The notes beneath the pieces are model-generated. The model saw only the letters and a list, made by a program, of their open reading frames with translations. It was not told the DNA's origin and ran no database searches. Of a DNA stretch of 64,000 nucleotides, positions 44,445-56,708 are shown one piece after another. Numbering within the stretch: position 1 is the stretch's first letter; each line of letters begins with the position of its first letter. The translations under genes and the position numbers were made by a program. The stretch is from Mariannaea sp. PMI_226 (lineage: Eukaryota; Ascomycota; Sordariomycetes; Hypocreales; Nectriaceae): the NCBI GenBank assembly GCA_024336345.1, contig JANFOG010000018.1:248001-312000 (forward strand). The letters run 5' to 3'.

Positions 44445-46006
44445 GATATCTGTCATCTTTTGGTATTTTTCACCGGCTAGCCGAATTTTATGGTGAACTG
44501 AATGCCTGTATCCAGATTCAGTTGGTTTAGGAGGGTGGGTATATAGGCTGTCCAAAAATTCCAACTCACATCCACCTTTAGGCCAACTGTCAATACACAT
44601 AAACTTCACTTCACTACTTGAAGAAATGAGTAGATTGTTTGCTTGTTGCTTTTGAATGAGAATTCAACACCATACTACCATCACAGGCCATAAACGGCTT
44701 CGCGTATTCTAGAGATTGACCCATTGTTGGGATGTTCTAGAAATTGCATGGGAAACATGATGCAAATACGTTTGCAGACAGGGAAGCAGATCTAGATTTT
44801 GCAGGACTGGCGACTCCATGGAGGTTGGACGAAAAGGAACTGCAGTGATTCGTCCACAAATAGGGTCGTCTGTGACCCAGCTCCTCCAACCCAGCCAAGT
44901 TTAGCGACTACGTGAGGATTGGTGCGCATTTATTCAGAGCTTACGGCAGCCCCGCTGCATAGGCCAAGGGCATGCATGACGCTTGTTCTTTAGGGCAGAC
45001 ATTCGGCCGAAATGCTTCCCCAAGGACCGCGCCGTGAGGAGGCAGATCAAGATCTGTTGAAATGATGAGCATGGGAACTTGAACCAGTCTATTGTATCAC
45101 TGACAGCCAAGTCAACTATATATTCCCGAGAGCATAGATCGGGGTGTCAAAATGTGAGTCATACCCCAGCATGGAACACTAAACTTGCTTGACCAAACTG
45201 TACGCATAAATCCAGTTCGCTGAGCTTTGCTCACCCAGCTTTTACCTGGGCCAGTGTATTAATGAGAGGGGTTCAAATGGTTGCCCATTATGCAAGACGC
45301 TGCAAACTCTCTTTTACTCCGTCGATTCAGATTGTCCCGACCTGCTTCATGTGGCTAGGAGACTCGACATTCCCACACGTCAAGTCCTCCAATCAGCCTC
45401 ATTGTCAAGGTTGAGTCGAGCTCAATCGTTTCGTAAGAGGATAACATGCATTTCATTTCCACCTCACTTCTGCTACGGCACCTAATCAGCATTCACCGTT
45501 TATTTTTCTAGATGATGCTTTTAAATATCCAGTGCAAAATTTTTGAATGATCAAATCGCGGTGAGACCTGTAAGCAAGTGAGCCAGTGAGCGGAGATGCC
45601 GCATGCTGACTCGCAGGTTGGCGTCAACTGCCACGTTCCGCGGAGACGATTCTCGTAGCGCATTGATAGCGTCGTCCATCATTGGCCGTATGCGACCCAG
45701 TGTAAAGACTGATGACCATCTCTCCAGGCGCCGGTACAACTCTATTTGATCTGACAAAGACATCGTGCTTCAGGCGGTGACCAGTAGCCGGTTTTGATTT
45801 GAGTGGGAGAGACGCAAAAGATGCTGGCATCTTCGGGATTCATAGCTTCTTGATATTCCTACAGAAATCTACTCAATTCCATCATCAAGAGGAATCGAAT
45901 GCTACAACTCTGTCCCTGACGGGCACCTCCGCACTCTGCCTGCTCACGTTTAGAGCGTCCCTTCCTTTGATCTATTTTGCATTGATGCGCTCTGTTCAAT
46001 GGTGCC
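44445..46006. other. Intergenic region with a 70-codon minus-strand frame
   Basis: About 1.6 kb. The only frame that looks protein-like is on the minus strand at 45551-45763: MSLSDQIELYRRLERWSSVF, then GRIRPMMDDAINALRESSPR. It is helical and Arg/Leu-rich. I do not recognise it and found no partner exon, so it is noted here rather than called as a gene. Confidence 0.35.
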
Positions 46007-47287
46007 ATGTCGACCTTGTTGTCTCCTCACTATGTCCCCGAGCCCGTCACGCAGACCGACTTGATTGTCGCGTCCATCGCCTGGGGATTCACGCTGGGTA
46101 TCGGTTGGTTGACGACATGGAAGGCTATCGAGCAAACCAGAAGCACATATCACCGACAAAAGTCTACCATGGTCAGAAATGCTTACATTTGGCTGATTTG
46201 GGGAGAGATTCTCGTTAGTCTATTGTTTGGAATAATCTGCTTCTTATACCTTCTCACTGTGATTAAGCCCTCGTAAGTACTTTTCTACCTCCCAACGTGT
46301 TTTCAGAGACTGGGGCCAGCAACTAATTAACCGATGCAACATCGCAGATTCATATTCTACTTTTTCATTGGTTAGCACCATCGTCTCACTCTGCTCTTAT
46401 CACTCACAATTTCAACATTCCAACGTTTCTACAGATCTGGCTAATACGTCCCCTCATATTAGCCCTCCTTTGGGCTCTTCAGGTTCAATTTCTCTTACAG
46501 ATTATTGTAAGCAGATGTGCTCTGCTTATTCATGACCGCAAATTTGTGTGGAGAGTCAGATATGGAGTGGCAGCCATCATTACCGTCATCAATATATCCG
46601 TATTCGTAATCTGGATCCCGACGCGATTGCAGATATCAGATACTTGGCCACATATCAACGCCATATGGGATCGAATAGAGAAGAGCATATATCTCATCGT
46701 CGACGCCTGCCTTAACGGTCTTTTCATTTACACCGTCAAAAAGAGCTTGGTTGAGTATGGACTCACCAAGTACGATGCTCTCGTCAGATTCAACATGTTC
46801 ATTATTGGCTTTTCATTAAGCATGGATCTTCTCATCATTGGCATGATCAGCCTGCATAGTCATTTTGTGTAAGAAAGCCTTTCCCACATTGTGCGGAACA
46901 TCTCTGAACATCTCTGCACTGTCGTGACAAACTAACTAACGGTTGGGTGTCTCTAGATATATGCAATTCCACCCGCTTGCTTATATCGTTAAACTGAATA
47001 TTGAAATGACAATGGCTAGGTTGATTGTGAAAGTCGCCCGGGCATCTACCAACCTAACGACGTTTGAACACGCTCAAGCTCCGTCACATGGATCCCAGGG
47101 AGGAGGTGTAGTACTTAATGACAGGAATGAGGATGTTGAAAGGAACGAACAGACACAAACCACCTGCGGGACCGGTACAACCGCTATGGAGATGCAGAGC
47201 GTAGAGATGCTATCATACCAGTCTAAAGAGCAGCTCAGATTCAATCCCACATCTGAACTTGCTATCTCACGATCAATCAAGTATTGA
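46007..47287 (+). CDS. Fungal multi-pass membrane protein of unknown function
   Basis: Four exons (46007-46272, 46348-46370, 46463-46868, 46957-47287) give about 341 residues. The second exon is only 23 nt. The third begins at an AG inside what looks like open sequence (46461-46462), preceded by a GGCTAATAC branch-like site. This choice alone keeps the frame and joins FIFYFFI to ALLWALQVQFLLQ. Seven or so hydrophobic helices are visible, including LIVASIAWGFTLGIGWLTTW, GVAAIITVINISVFVIWIP, IYLIVDACLNGLFIYTV and FNMFIIGFSLSMDLLIIGM. The C-terminal tail is hydrophilic and Thr/Gln-rich. The layout is that of an unnamed fungal integral-membrane family; a receptor-like role is speculation. Confidence 0.8.
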
Positions 47288-47518
47288 CTCAGGGACAGTT
47301 ACAGCTGAAGCGAACCTTTATTCAACTGAAATTGAAGCCGCCAATCCAATATCGGCCAGAGAATTGTTTGCGTTTAAGGGAGAATCCCCAACCAGTCCGG
47401 CTTGACGTGGCATAAAGTCCATTGGATGGCAATAGAAGTATCCGATAAGAATTAATTAGAGAGGAAGCCTAGATATCGATAAACCATTAAATTAACCTCT
47501 GCTCATGTTAAAAAGCCT

Positions 47519-49020
47519 CTACAATAATGCTTTGAAGCCTGTCTCTGGTGATACTCCTCTTCCCAATCGTGCATCCAACTCCCCAAGTAAAACAGAATAC
47601 CTATCAGAGTTGATGTAGTACCGCTCTGGCATCCCCGTCGTGACACTTCGTCCTAGCATCATCTCAGCAACAGTCTGGCCACAGAGCCAGCTATTCACCA
47701 TGCCATAGCCACCATAAGCCGCAGCGATCCATTCATTCCCAGGGCTCCGGTCCAGCGCCCCTTGAGGAATTCTGCCGACGATTGGGTACCCATCAATGGA
47801 GAAGCCCATGATGCCTGACCACGATGCTTTGAGGCGAGGTTGCTCTTCAGTTGGTTCCTCGGTTGTGCTAAAGATCTCCGGTAACACACCTTGGAGATAA
47901 ATCTTGTTCAAAACCATGTCCTCGTCGTCTGCCACACTGGTGAGATATTCTGAAGCCCCCTCGTCGACATCTAGGTCACCGCCACCGAGAAATATCTCCC
48001 CTGTAGCCGCGTTCTGAGTGACATAGTCGAAAAAGTGTCTAAAAATGAACGCCCACGAGTATTTACCACCAAAAGATTTGATTCGATCGCCCGGCGTATG
48101 CACCGTCATTTGCCCACGTCGAGGCCAAATGATGCCACGAAAGCCAGGGAGTAAATGAGAGACATGGGCTTCGGTACAGTGGACGATTTTCTTTGCGTGG
48201 ATAGTCCCCCTTGCAGTCTGAATAGCGTAAGGATACTGCTCGTCTCCAGTCTCGAGAATTCCCTTGGCCGGTGTAAAGGTCTCGATGCTAAATCGAGATT
48301 TGTGCTGGTCTAGGAGTGACTGAAATACAGCGGATACCAGGCGGAAGGGCCAGGCTGCGCCCGCTGGTCCCGCAAGCACTGCTGCTGCGTGATTGATGCC
48401 AAACTTGCAAAGCACTGAGATCAGTTCCTGTAGCTGTCATACAGGGTATGCATTTATGAAGAACCCACCTGTTTGACTTCTTCTCCTTCGTAGAGGCGAA
48501 ATTGATCCTTCAGATCAGGGAAGGCCTGGTTGAACTCATGGAGAGCGGTTTTAATGTTCGGTACCAAATCTTTATGCATGAAAGTTGTCAAGGATGTGAC
48601 CTGTCGGACTTCTCCCAGCTCGGTCGCGCCATATCGCTCGGCCTGGGTAGCAATTGTGGGAAAATGAGCCAAACAGAACCGAACAAGCGAAGCTGCTGCC
48701 TCGGGGCCAATTTGGTTTCTATGCTTTGCATATTCGGTAACAGCGTTGAATTTGATGTGGCCTCCGTTTCGTCCCGTCGCCCCAGAGCAGAGCCCTCTGG
48801 CCTCGAGCACAGTGACTGAAATAAGATGATCGCTGCTGAGAAGTGTTTGGGCTACGCTGCATCCAGTGATGCCTGAGCCAAGAATTACAACATCCCTGTG
48901 GCTCGGCAATGTAGAAGAGCTGATTTCGGAGATGCTTTGCGGATAAGGCTTCTGCCAATATGAGGCTGTTGGATTGGGCCTGGGCAAGCCGGGATCTGCG
49001 AGGAGTCTGCGGGCAAGCAT
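47519..49020 (-). CDS. FAD-dependent amine/amino acid oxidase (DAO family)
   Basis: Two exons (49020-48469 and 48427-47519) give about 486 residues. The short intron (42 nt by this model, GTGGGT...GCTACAG) joins GEEVKQ to ELISVLCKFG. The Rossmann motif DVVILGSGITGCSVAQTLL lies at about 43-61, with Glu73 for the adenine ribose. It is followed by the DAO-type ATGRNGGHIK. The C-terminal IMGFSIDGYPIVGRIPQG and WIAAAYGGYGMVNSWLCG complete the FAD site. Fungal proteins of this type are often annotated as gamma-glutamylputrescine-oxidase-like or generic DAO; the substrate is probably a primary or secondary amine. The gene lies 806 bp downstream of an amine/amino acid permease on the same strand. Confidence 0.85.
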
Positions 49021-49826
49021 GGCTCTGGAAGTATTTTTCTGTTTTACAAAAAGAAGATATTATTTGAAAATTTAGAATTGAGATATGACTGTGTAGAGAT
49101 GTATGACAATTGATGTGTAGATGCGGGGGTTGTCAACTTTCTGCACGTAGTCACGAGTATCTTTGAGCTTGATATCTAGGTTACCTAGCAGCTGCATATT
49201 GGCACCAATGCCTTACCCCTTTTGGGAATGCGATCCGAATCGCTCCCTTTATCTCTGTCTGCTCGCTCATCTATTACACGACGACCCTCATCATCGGCTG
49301 TGTTTCGAAAGAAAAGGGAGCTGTCAATTAACTAAGCTGGGATTCTAAAGACCAATAAACTCGGGTACAAACCCAAACATATGAAAATCTGTTTCCGTAC
49401 CTACAGCTGGACTACTGCCGCTCTGAGTTGAGTTAGCACCGGGGCTGGGCTGAGGGCTCGGGTTGATCCGCCCATCCAGCAATGGTAATGTGCAAATGAA
49501 ACCAAAAACAACGATAAACATAATAACCGCCCTACCTCTTAAAAGACTATCTACAGACTTGAGGTGGAAGTTACATATGACAATAAGCCACAGATAAGGC
49601 CCAAAAACTATAACAAATGTGCTATTCAAAGACTTGTAGCGTTGATCAGGTATTTGATGCAAACAACTCTCTGCGAGCTAATTTCTGTTCTCCTTTGCAC
49701 ATATGGTCCATTCAATCCCTCATTCATACCTCTTGGGTACCTTGAGTAAATGAATGATGGTATGACAAAATATGCTGAAGCCAGCATCCAGTGACCTTGG
49801 CCTCAACGCCCAAGTTTACCAATCCG
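49021..49826. other. Intergenic region between permease and oxidase
   Basis: About 800 bp between two minus-strand genes. It includes a 105-codon minus-strand frame (49345-49662) with two hydrophobic stretches, but no recognisable family and weak coding character. It also holds the promoter of the oxidase. Confidence 0.4.
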
Positions 49827-51323
49827 TTACGGAGAGATAAAGTCCTTGCGACCTGCAACAATCCAAAAGCTCCCTGCGTAGATAAACATGAAGCAAATGA
49901 CAGCGGAAACATAGTTCATGGTTGTAGGAGTTGTTGGGTTAGTAACAGGCAGACTATAAAACACCAAAGTCACCGATATCCAACCTAAAGTGATAATGTT
50001 GGCCAACAATCCTAATCTCGGGTACCAAAATGGCCCATGATCAAGTTTCCCCCTTCCCTTGAGTATTAAGAGAACAATACAAATTGCGTAAGATAAATAT
50101 TGAAGCAGAATCCCCCCGCTCACAAAGGAGTTGAATGCCAGAGCAGAGCCTAGATAGAGGCAACCCAAGGCGGCAACCCAGGCACAGGACCAAATATGAG
50201 CCATAAGCGGTACCAACAAGGGTGCTGGAGCAAGCTGTGAGAGGATACGACTGAAAGGCCATCCGTTATCTCGCGCAAAGGACCAAGCCATACGGGATTG
50301 CCAGGTGTGGAGAGCGCAGGTAGCCCCCACAAAGACAAGAAGAACCATGGTCTGTAGCACGCAAGCTCCAGCTTTGTTTCCGATAGAGTCATAGAAAAGC
50401 TGAAGTGACGGGACACCGGTGGGAGTAGAAACGACTGAGTTAAGATCGTTAACACAAAACATGATTCCAATCATAAATGGCAGCGCAATTGTAATCCCAA
50501 TTGCGACGGTAGACACAAGTACCTTAGGTATGGTCTTCTCGGGATTGGGAACTTCTTCTGCCATATGGACCGCAGCGTCTAGACAAGCGAACCCCCAATT
50601 GGGGCCAACCAGGGCAGAGATGAAAGCAACGCCATCGGGCCAGCCAGTGACATTGTCCACTTCCAGGAACACGGACTTGGCACTGGCCTTTGGGTTGGCC
50701 TTGACAAGAAGCGTGATAAAGATGACCAGGGTTGAGATCATGGAGATCCAGAGGTTGGCGACGCTTATTTTAGGCAATAAATGCTCGAATAGATTCAGAA
50801 AAAAAATGGCGATGTTGGTGATCTGATAGCCAAGGAACACCATCCATGACTTGATGACAAATTTTGGCTGTACAAGCACGGCCATGCCGAGGATAAATTG
50901 GGGGATAGCCAAGGTTGCTGAAGCGGCCGTGACAATGGCTCCTCCCCAGCTAAGAAAGCCCACCAAGTACGAAAGCTCTCTTCTGAACTTTGGGGGAGCC
51001 AGTCGTGACGCCCAGTAGTATTGGCCACCTGCGTGCGGCATTGCAGATGAGAGCTCGCCCAAAGAGATAGCGATACAGAAGGCCATTACGGAGACAAGGA
51101 GCAGCCCCCAGACGAAGACGACGCGACCACCTCCACCTAAAGACGCAGTCAAGGACCCGACGCAGGTGATTGCCGTGTTCGCAATAGAGTAGGCCATGCC
51201 TATCAGGCTGAGGGCACCGAAAGGTTTCGCCCGAAGATTTGCGGTTCCAAAAGACGTGTCACTGTCCCTGTTCCCCTCGTCTGCTGCCGGCTTCAGGCCG
51301 GTTTCTTTCTCTAAGCCTGTCAT
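49827..51323 (-). CDS. APC-family amino acid/choline/GABA permease
   Basis: A single exon of 498 residues with twelve predicted membrane helices. The fungal amino-acid/choline transporter (ACT) pattern is clear: FGALSLIGMAYSIANTAITC in helix 1, then ELSSAMPHAGGQYYWASRLAP, WGFACLDAAVHMAEEVPNPEKTIP before helix 7, and RMAWSFARDNGWPFS in the following loop. Relatives include choline (Hnm1), GABA (Uga4/GabA) and polyamine transporters. The substrate cannot be assigned. It is intronless, unlike most neighbours. It lies upstream of and co-directional with the FAD oxidase, which suggests import and oxidation of the same amine. Confidence 0.88.
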   Translation of the reverse strand: MTGLEKETGLKPAADEGNRDSDTSFGTANLRAKPFGALSLIGMAYSIANTAITCVGSLTASLGGGGRVVFVWGLLLVSVMAFCIAISLGELSSAMPHAGGQYYWASRLAPPKFRRELSYLVGFLSWGGAIVTAASATLAIPQFILGMAVLVQPKFVIKSWMVFLGYQITNIAIFFLNLFEHLLPKISVANLWISMISTLVIFITLLVKANPKASAKSVFLEVDNVTGWPDGVAFISALVGPNWGFACLDAAVHMAEEVPNPEKTIPKVLVSTVAIGITIALPFMIGIMFCVNDLNSVVSTPTGVPSLQLFYDSIGNKAGACVLQTMVLLVFVGATCALHTWQSRMAWSFARDNGWPFSRILSQLAPAPLLVPLMAHIWSCAWVAALGCLYLGSALAFNSFVSGGILLQYLSYAICIVLLILKGRGKLDHGPFWYPRLGLLANIITLGWISVTLVFYSLPVTNPTTPTTMNYVSAVICFMFIYAGSFWIVAGRKDFISP

Positions 51324-54300
51324 GACGCAAGCAGTTTGTGGGTGGTGTGATTATGAGGTGTTGAAACGTCCAGAGCAATGTTTGGATCACTGTGATGGTG
51401 AACTTACAGCGTACAGGCGATCACAATGATCAATAATGTAGCAAATTTTCTGTTTTTTACGCGTGTGGGCTTGCTTTGTCAAACCGAGCTCCTCAAACTT
51501 AAAGTACAAAGCAGTACGAAGTCTCCATTTGACTGAGTACAGCATTCCCAAGCGTGGTGTTGATCGTCGACCGACCAAGACATGTTTGTCATCGGGTGTT
51601 GATTAGAACATTACACATTACACATATGGCTATCCTATCACAAAAGTGCCAAATATTAAAACGCAAAAAGCCGTGACAGACATTTATGACTATTGCCTTC
51701 ACCTTAGTCTATGTGATGGCACACTTCCCTTCCTATCAATGGTAAGAGGAGCTTTTAAAGAGGTTTTACTTTGTTTTTTCCCGCGAGGAAGAGTGCTTAG
51801 ATCATAACTTTGCAATAGACAGAGCCTATGGGCTCCCACCAAATGTCTCACATATGGAACGCTCTGAGAAAGACATAGCACTTCTTGCCAGTAGTCGATT
51901 TTATTGTCACTGCCGTGCAATTATAACACTAGCTCGGTGATACCAACTTACCAAAGTGGTGCCATATATCGAAAGAATTCGAGGATGGTTTCCATGCTTG
52001 AGTCCAATACTCCAGTTATCCCTGGCAAGAGCATGGTCGACCACTTTACGTGCCTATAGCAGTACTTGTCGATGCCCTGGTGTACGATAGGTCCTACCAC
52101 ACTCTCTGAAGGTGGCACACAGTCTGTATGTTTTGCACACCAACCGACAGCTCAGAACTGCCATGCGATGTCTAGAAACCTGACCACAGGGGAAGAGGGT
52201 TTCGTTAGCAGGCTATACCTTCCAACTCAGTTAATAAACTAAAGATGCACAAGCAATTTAGTCATTTAGTGGTCTGGTCATCAAGCATGGGTCGTTGTTG
52301 AAGTCTCGACAACATGGCATCAGGAGTGGAAACGTGCCTTCGAGCCCCTCGCATCATCACTGGCGCGAACCAAGGTAACTTACCATGCTGTACGGAGAAG
52401 CGATATCTCACGCTATGTCATCATTCGTTTGTTCTCATGATATATCGAAGTTCGCAAACAAGTGGTGTCAAACCTCCAAAATCGGGGCAATAAGAGCTTG
52501 GCCTAGCATCCCCCTCACAAGCCTGTTCAGAGATGTCTTCCAAGGAGAACTTCATTGACCAGGACCGCTGCCGCGACAAAAAAGACGATTTTGGAACTGA
52601 AATCGAAAAATTGAAATCAGAGAGCGGCTTTTTAGGGAGAATTTTGGCGAAATTATTGCACTGCGTTCTCATCATGCTTGAAAGGCCATCAACATCAGGG
52701 TTCGAACTTGGCAAGCAAGCAAATCTATGCCTAAGCAATCCTTTTTCAGTGTGAAAATCTCATAAGTTAAATCATGCCATGATGGAGCGCGCTTGGCACA
52801 TATTAATGCTGCTTCCTTTCTACAATTGACGTCTGGTTGCGTTGATGTGATCAAGACCAACGCCTAACGTCGGCACTAAGGCGAATGAGGTCCAGCGCTG
52901 AACTCCTGAGGGGTGGCCCTGGCTCGTCAATCAAATCGGGCAGTACAAATCTGCTCATTTACTTCCAAGACTATTATTATTGATAACTTGAAAGAGAAGA
53001 CGCGGTTAGGTCGTCTTCTATTAGATATAAATCGTTCCGCTCGATAGAACCTGATTTCGGGACACTTTCGCCTACTACTATAAACAAGACCACTGCACAG
53101 GTAAGCCAACAATGTGAAGATAGACCGCAAGAATGCGGACATATATTAATTCGACTGGGCAAACCCGCAAAAGGCGTGGGGGAGATTACGGAGTAGTTTA
53201 ATAATCAACCCTACCGGCTCCGATGCTCCGGCGTTGGCCTCAATGATGCGTCGATAGCCTGCGAGGCCAAGCCTGCCTGTGATAGGTGATGAGGCAATCA
53301 CATGAACTGGCATGGCCCCCAGGCCCTTGTCCGGAGCCTGCCGGGCTCGACAACAAAGTGTCACATTATGCGAGTAAGCCTCGCTCTCCCAGAAAGCAGG
53401 AAAAGGAGCTTTGGATTCCCATACTAGTACTCTCGACTGTGATGCTCCTTGGGAGATGTTGATAGTCGCCTGGGCCTTGATAGCCAGCTTCTTGGGCTCC
53501 GAGAGACATGACGACTTTTATTCACCTGTGCGCATGTACGTTGCAATTCTCAGTTGGACTCAAGATGAAAACCTGCTACCACTAGCAAGGGGGGTTACCG
53601 GGTCCTCGCGCCAGACTCGAGACTACAGACTCTAGACCAACCCAATGGGGCGGGCGGTAAGGTCGGCACCAGCTACGAGCCTGGACCCTGCTTCGCAATC
53701 GAGATGTCAAACTCCGTTGCTCCGTGTGGCGTCGCGCAATAAGCAATTCTCTGTCCGACATACGGATACCCTCCGCTGTTATGCAGATCATCAACTTTGC
53801 CCCTTTTGAGGGACTCTGTGCAACTGTTCTAGAAGGCCCTACCCGTTCGAGAGGCAATAAGGCTTGGCCTTTAATGACCCATGACTGAGGCGGCTCCGGA
53901 ATTCTTCCCTCGCATGAAAGGATACAGGGGTCATATCTTTTGAGATTATACATTTGGATTAGCTTTGCTCAATTCATATTTGGCTGCATTTGAGCCATAA
54001 GTCCTACTCTGCTACGGGGAGGGGCAAACAGATTATTTGACTCATTTGACAAGGTCCTGATCTTAATAAATACATTCTACAAGTAAGGGATAATTAATTC
54101 CTCAACCATTAAAGGACACCAACGCGTTCGTCACCACTTCATTGTTCCAATATTCAGCACGAGTCATAACGGAGCGGGGGGGTTGGTGATCACCCTATCT
54201 GGAACGTCAAGTGGTGATCCGCGTGAATTTGAGGGGAGGAGAAAAAAAAAGGCAGTATTACAATTCATCCATTCGTATATTCTTTCTCCTCTTGTGTGCG

Positions 54301-55056
54301 CCCAACACCAAATCAAACCATCATAGGTCAGGTATCCTGCCAAGCAACACCCATAGAGTTGCACCACCTACAGAACATTTCCAAGCGTGTATCTATTGAG
54401 CGGGCAAAAATAATACACCAGTATCTATTTCAAAACGTGCGCGACTAGTAATAATACTTGTGTTCTATCGTATTTATCGCTCCTTGTATTTCTGAGATAC
54501 GCCACGAGAAAACAGTTGCCATACGGCCGGCCTGACATCAAAGCCAATACGTGGTCAGGGAGTGACACACGCTTGAGTCCTGCTGACACGGAAGATCAAA
54601 CCAAGCATGATTCGGGAGTGGCGCTCATGCGCCGGCCGAATTTCCTGCATCTCGAATCTTGTCAATACTTGCATGAAAAGGCTCAATCCGGCAGCACTGG
54701 CTGAGTACAACGGGAATGCATGGCGTCCAGTAACTAGCTCTTTCGTAGTCTGTTCTGGATCAGAAAGAGATCACCTAACACATCTCCTTGGCTAATCGAT
54801 GTGTCCAAGTAATTTCCAAATCTTTTCCGCTCAGTACGGATAGACAGTATTTCTATAGTATGCTTCTATAAGTCTATGTATGCATGCCTGAGAGCTGGAA
54901 ATGTAAGCAAAAGAATAACATCAAATCATACAGCCACCCCAAATCGTTTTCCGGTTTGCACATCCATGGTAAGCTGTCCCTATCCAGTATTCATTCCCTA
55001 CCCAAGTATGCTCTATTTCGTTCATTTCTTCTCTCAATTATATCCACATATACATC
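51324..55056. other. Gene-free region
   Basis: About 3.7 kb with no supportable gene. Frames on both strands are short and without domains. The sequence from about 51600 to 52450 and 54000 to 55050 is A/T-richer. No terminal repeats or transposase-like frames were seen. Confidence 0.5.
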
Positions 55057-56708
55057 TTAACGTACCCCTGCTTGTACTAATCTGTATTCGACCTTCGGGT
55101 TGTGAATGAATTTGGGCACCGAGTCCTGGTCATCTTGTTAGTGACTGCTGTCAATCTTTGCCGCGCCTAATAATTCAACTCACGCTAGCCATTAGCTTAA
55201 ACACAGCATTTTGGGCACCTTCAAACAGCGATGTTACTTGCAGAAGCGTCTCTGCTACACTGGAGTCCATCGCTTGGGCCTCTGTCATCCTATCTGCGAA
55301 GCTTTTGCGGAGTTGGTGATTGATGTTCAGCTCTCGTGGTGACCCGGGGGCAAGAAAGGTATTGAACAGCAAATATGATTGTGATAGCAGCTCCTTTGCA
55401 CTGTCAACAGACGCTGTATCGGTCTGCTTCAAAGTACGGATTGCTCCCTTGCATTGGCGTATGAATTCATCGACTTCCTGATAGAACGACAGGTTTTCCT
55501 CGCAATGGGTATCGCGAAGGTTTTCTCGGAACAGGAGACGGAGGGTCGGATCCATCAGAATCTTGTCCAGTCTCCGACCATTCGAGTCTGACGTGCTCCC
55601 GTGCTGGAATGATCCCTCACCCTTCCCTTCCGAGGAGCAGCGACCGGAGCTGCTGTTTTCGATTAGATCCTGGCCCCTTTGGGAAAGTGTATAGACCGAG
55701 TTCTGTGTTGGTTGGAATAGCTTGCATCGCGGATACTGCGTGGCGTAATTTCGATCCTGAACAACCGATTCCACAAGGTCGTGATGCACGAAGAGGGAAG
55801 CAATCTCCACGGCTTCCCGAATGTCCATCGTTGTAGTAAAGTCCATGAGCCAGTCAGCAGCAACCTGGCCGGTAAAAGTGTCGTGGTACAATCGACCGTT
55901 CAGCTTGCGTTCGGAAGTTATGTTGATGCCATTAAGGATCTTAAAGTCGCGAGATTGGAAAGAATCAGTCACGCCGATAGGTAGCTTGTTCCCTCGCCCA
56001 CCGGTTCCGACAAGTCGACAGAAAATGACCTCGATGGTGCTTCGATCAAGGAACAGCTTGTCTGTCTCTTGGTCCCGTTCCAAAGTGACCAAAGGGCTAG
56101 TGATAAGACCGGTTAATTCCATAAGTTGATCATGCTCAATTCCGTTTGACAGACAGAACCAGTTGAGTATGGAGATGCCCTTCGATGTCAGTTTCCACAC
56201 GGAGCCTTTTATTTGAAAAACCTGGTCTCGCTTGCCATCTGCTGATTCAAGAAAGCGAGCATCGAGAAAGCGCTGACATAGTGAGCGGGCCATATCCTTA
56301 CTCATGGAAAATATAGTGGTAGAGGTAGAAATCACAGTACGGGTCGGGTCCTTGGGGTCGGGCATGCTGTTTGACTGCAGCAGTTTCAGGTTTCCAAGGT
56401 TGTGGACGGCATCTTCAGAGAGGAACGTATAGTCCACCCTTGAGAATCGTACACGATGGGCTCCGAGAGGCAGCAAGCTGACCATAAGGGTTGAGAAGAG
56501 ATCTTTCAAGTCCTAACGGTCAAGAAGTCAGCATATGCTACCCCAAAGGCGAGCCTCAGACTGGACACCATTTACCTCCAGCAGAAGGCAAAGTTGAAGC
56601 AAAGATTCATCGAACAGTGGTACATACTTTTGTGAGTGGTCTATCATCGTCTGTTGTCCGCAGCAGGCGAGAGGATGACTGATTAATTTTGCTTTTGTTC
56701 ATCGTCAT
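55057..56708 (-). CDS. FlbA/Sst2-type RGS protein with DEP domains
   Basis: Three exons (56708-56628, 56512-55184, 55125-55057) give at least 492 residues. The last intron (GTGAGT...CACTAAC...ACCAG) adds DSVPKFIHNPKV, so the apparent stop after MASVS is intronic. Exon 1 ends SSRLLRTTDDRPLTK and exon 2 begins DLKDLFSTLMVSLLPLG, as in FlbA. A fungal DEP-related region fills residues about 28-130, a DEP domain about 236-303, and the RGS domain about 344-464 (LDKILMDPTLRLLFRENL, LLFNTFLAPGSPREL). FlbA speeds GTP hydrolysis by the G-alpha FadA and so turns growth toward conidiation. This protein is shorter than typical FlbA (about 700 residues). The frame stays open without an ATG up to 56816, so an upstream exon is likely missing from this model. 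Confidence 0.8.

Noticed and set aside
49345..49662. 105-codon minus-strand frame with two hydrophobic stretches
   Set aside because: No family is recognised and coding character is weak; it lies where the oxidase promoter should be. It could be revisited if a transcript is found.
52697..52712. T-loop-like GGTTCGAAC that could suggest a tRNA
   Set aside because: No matching acceptor, D or anticodon stems could be folded around it.
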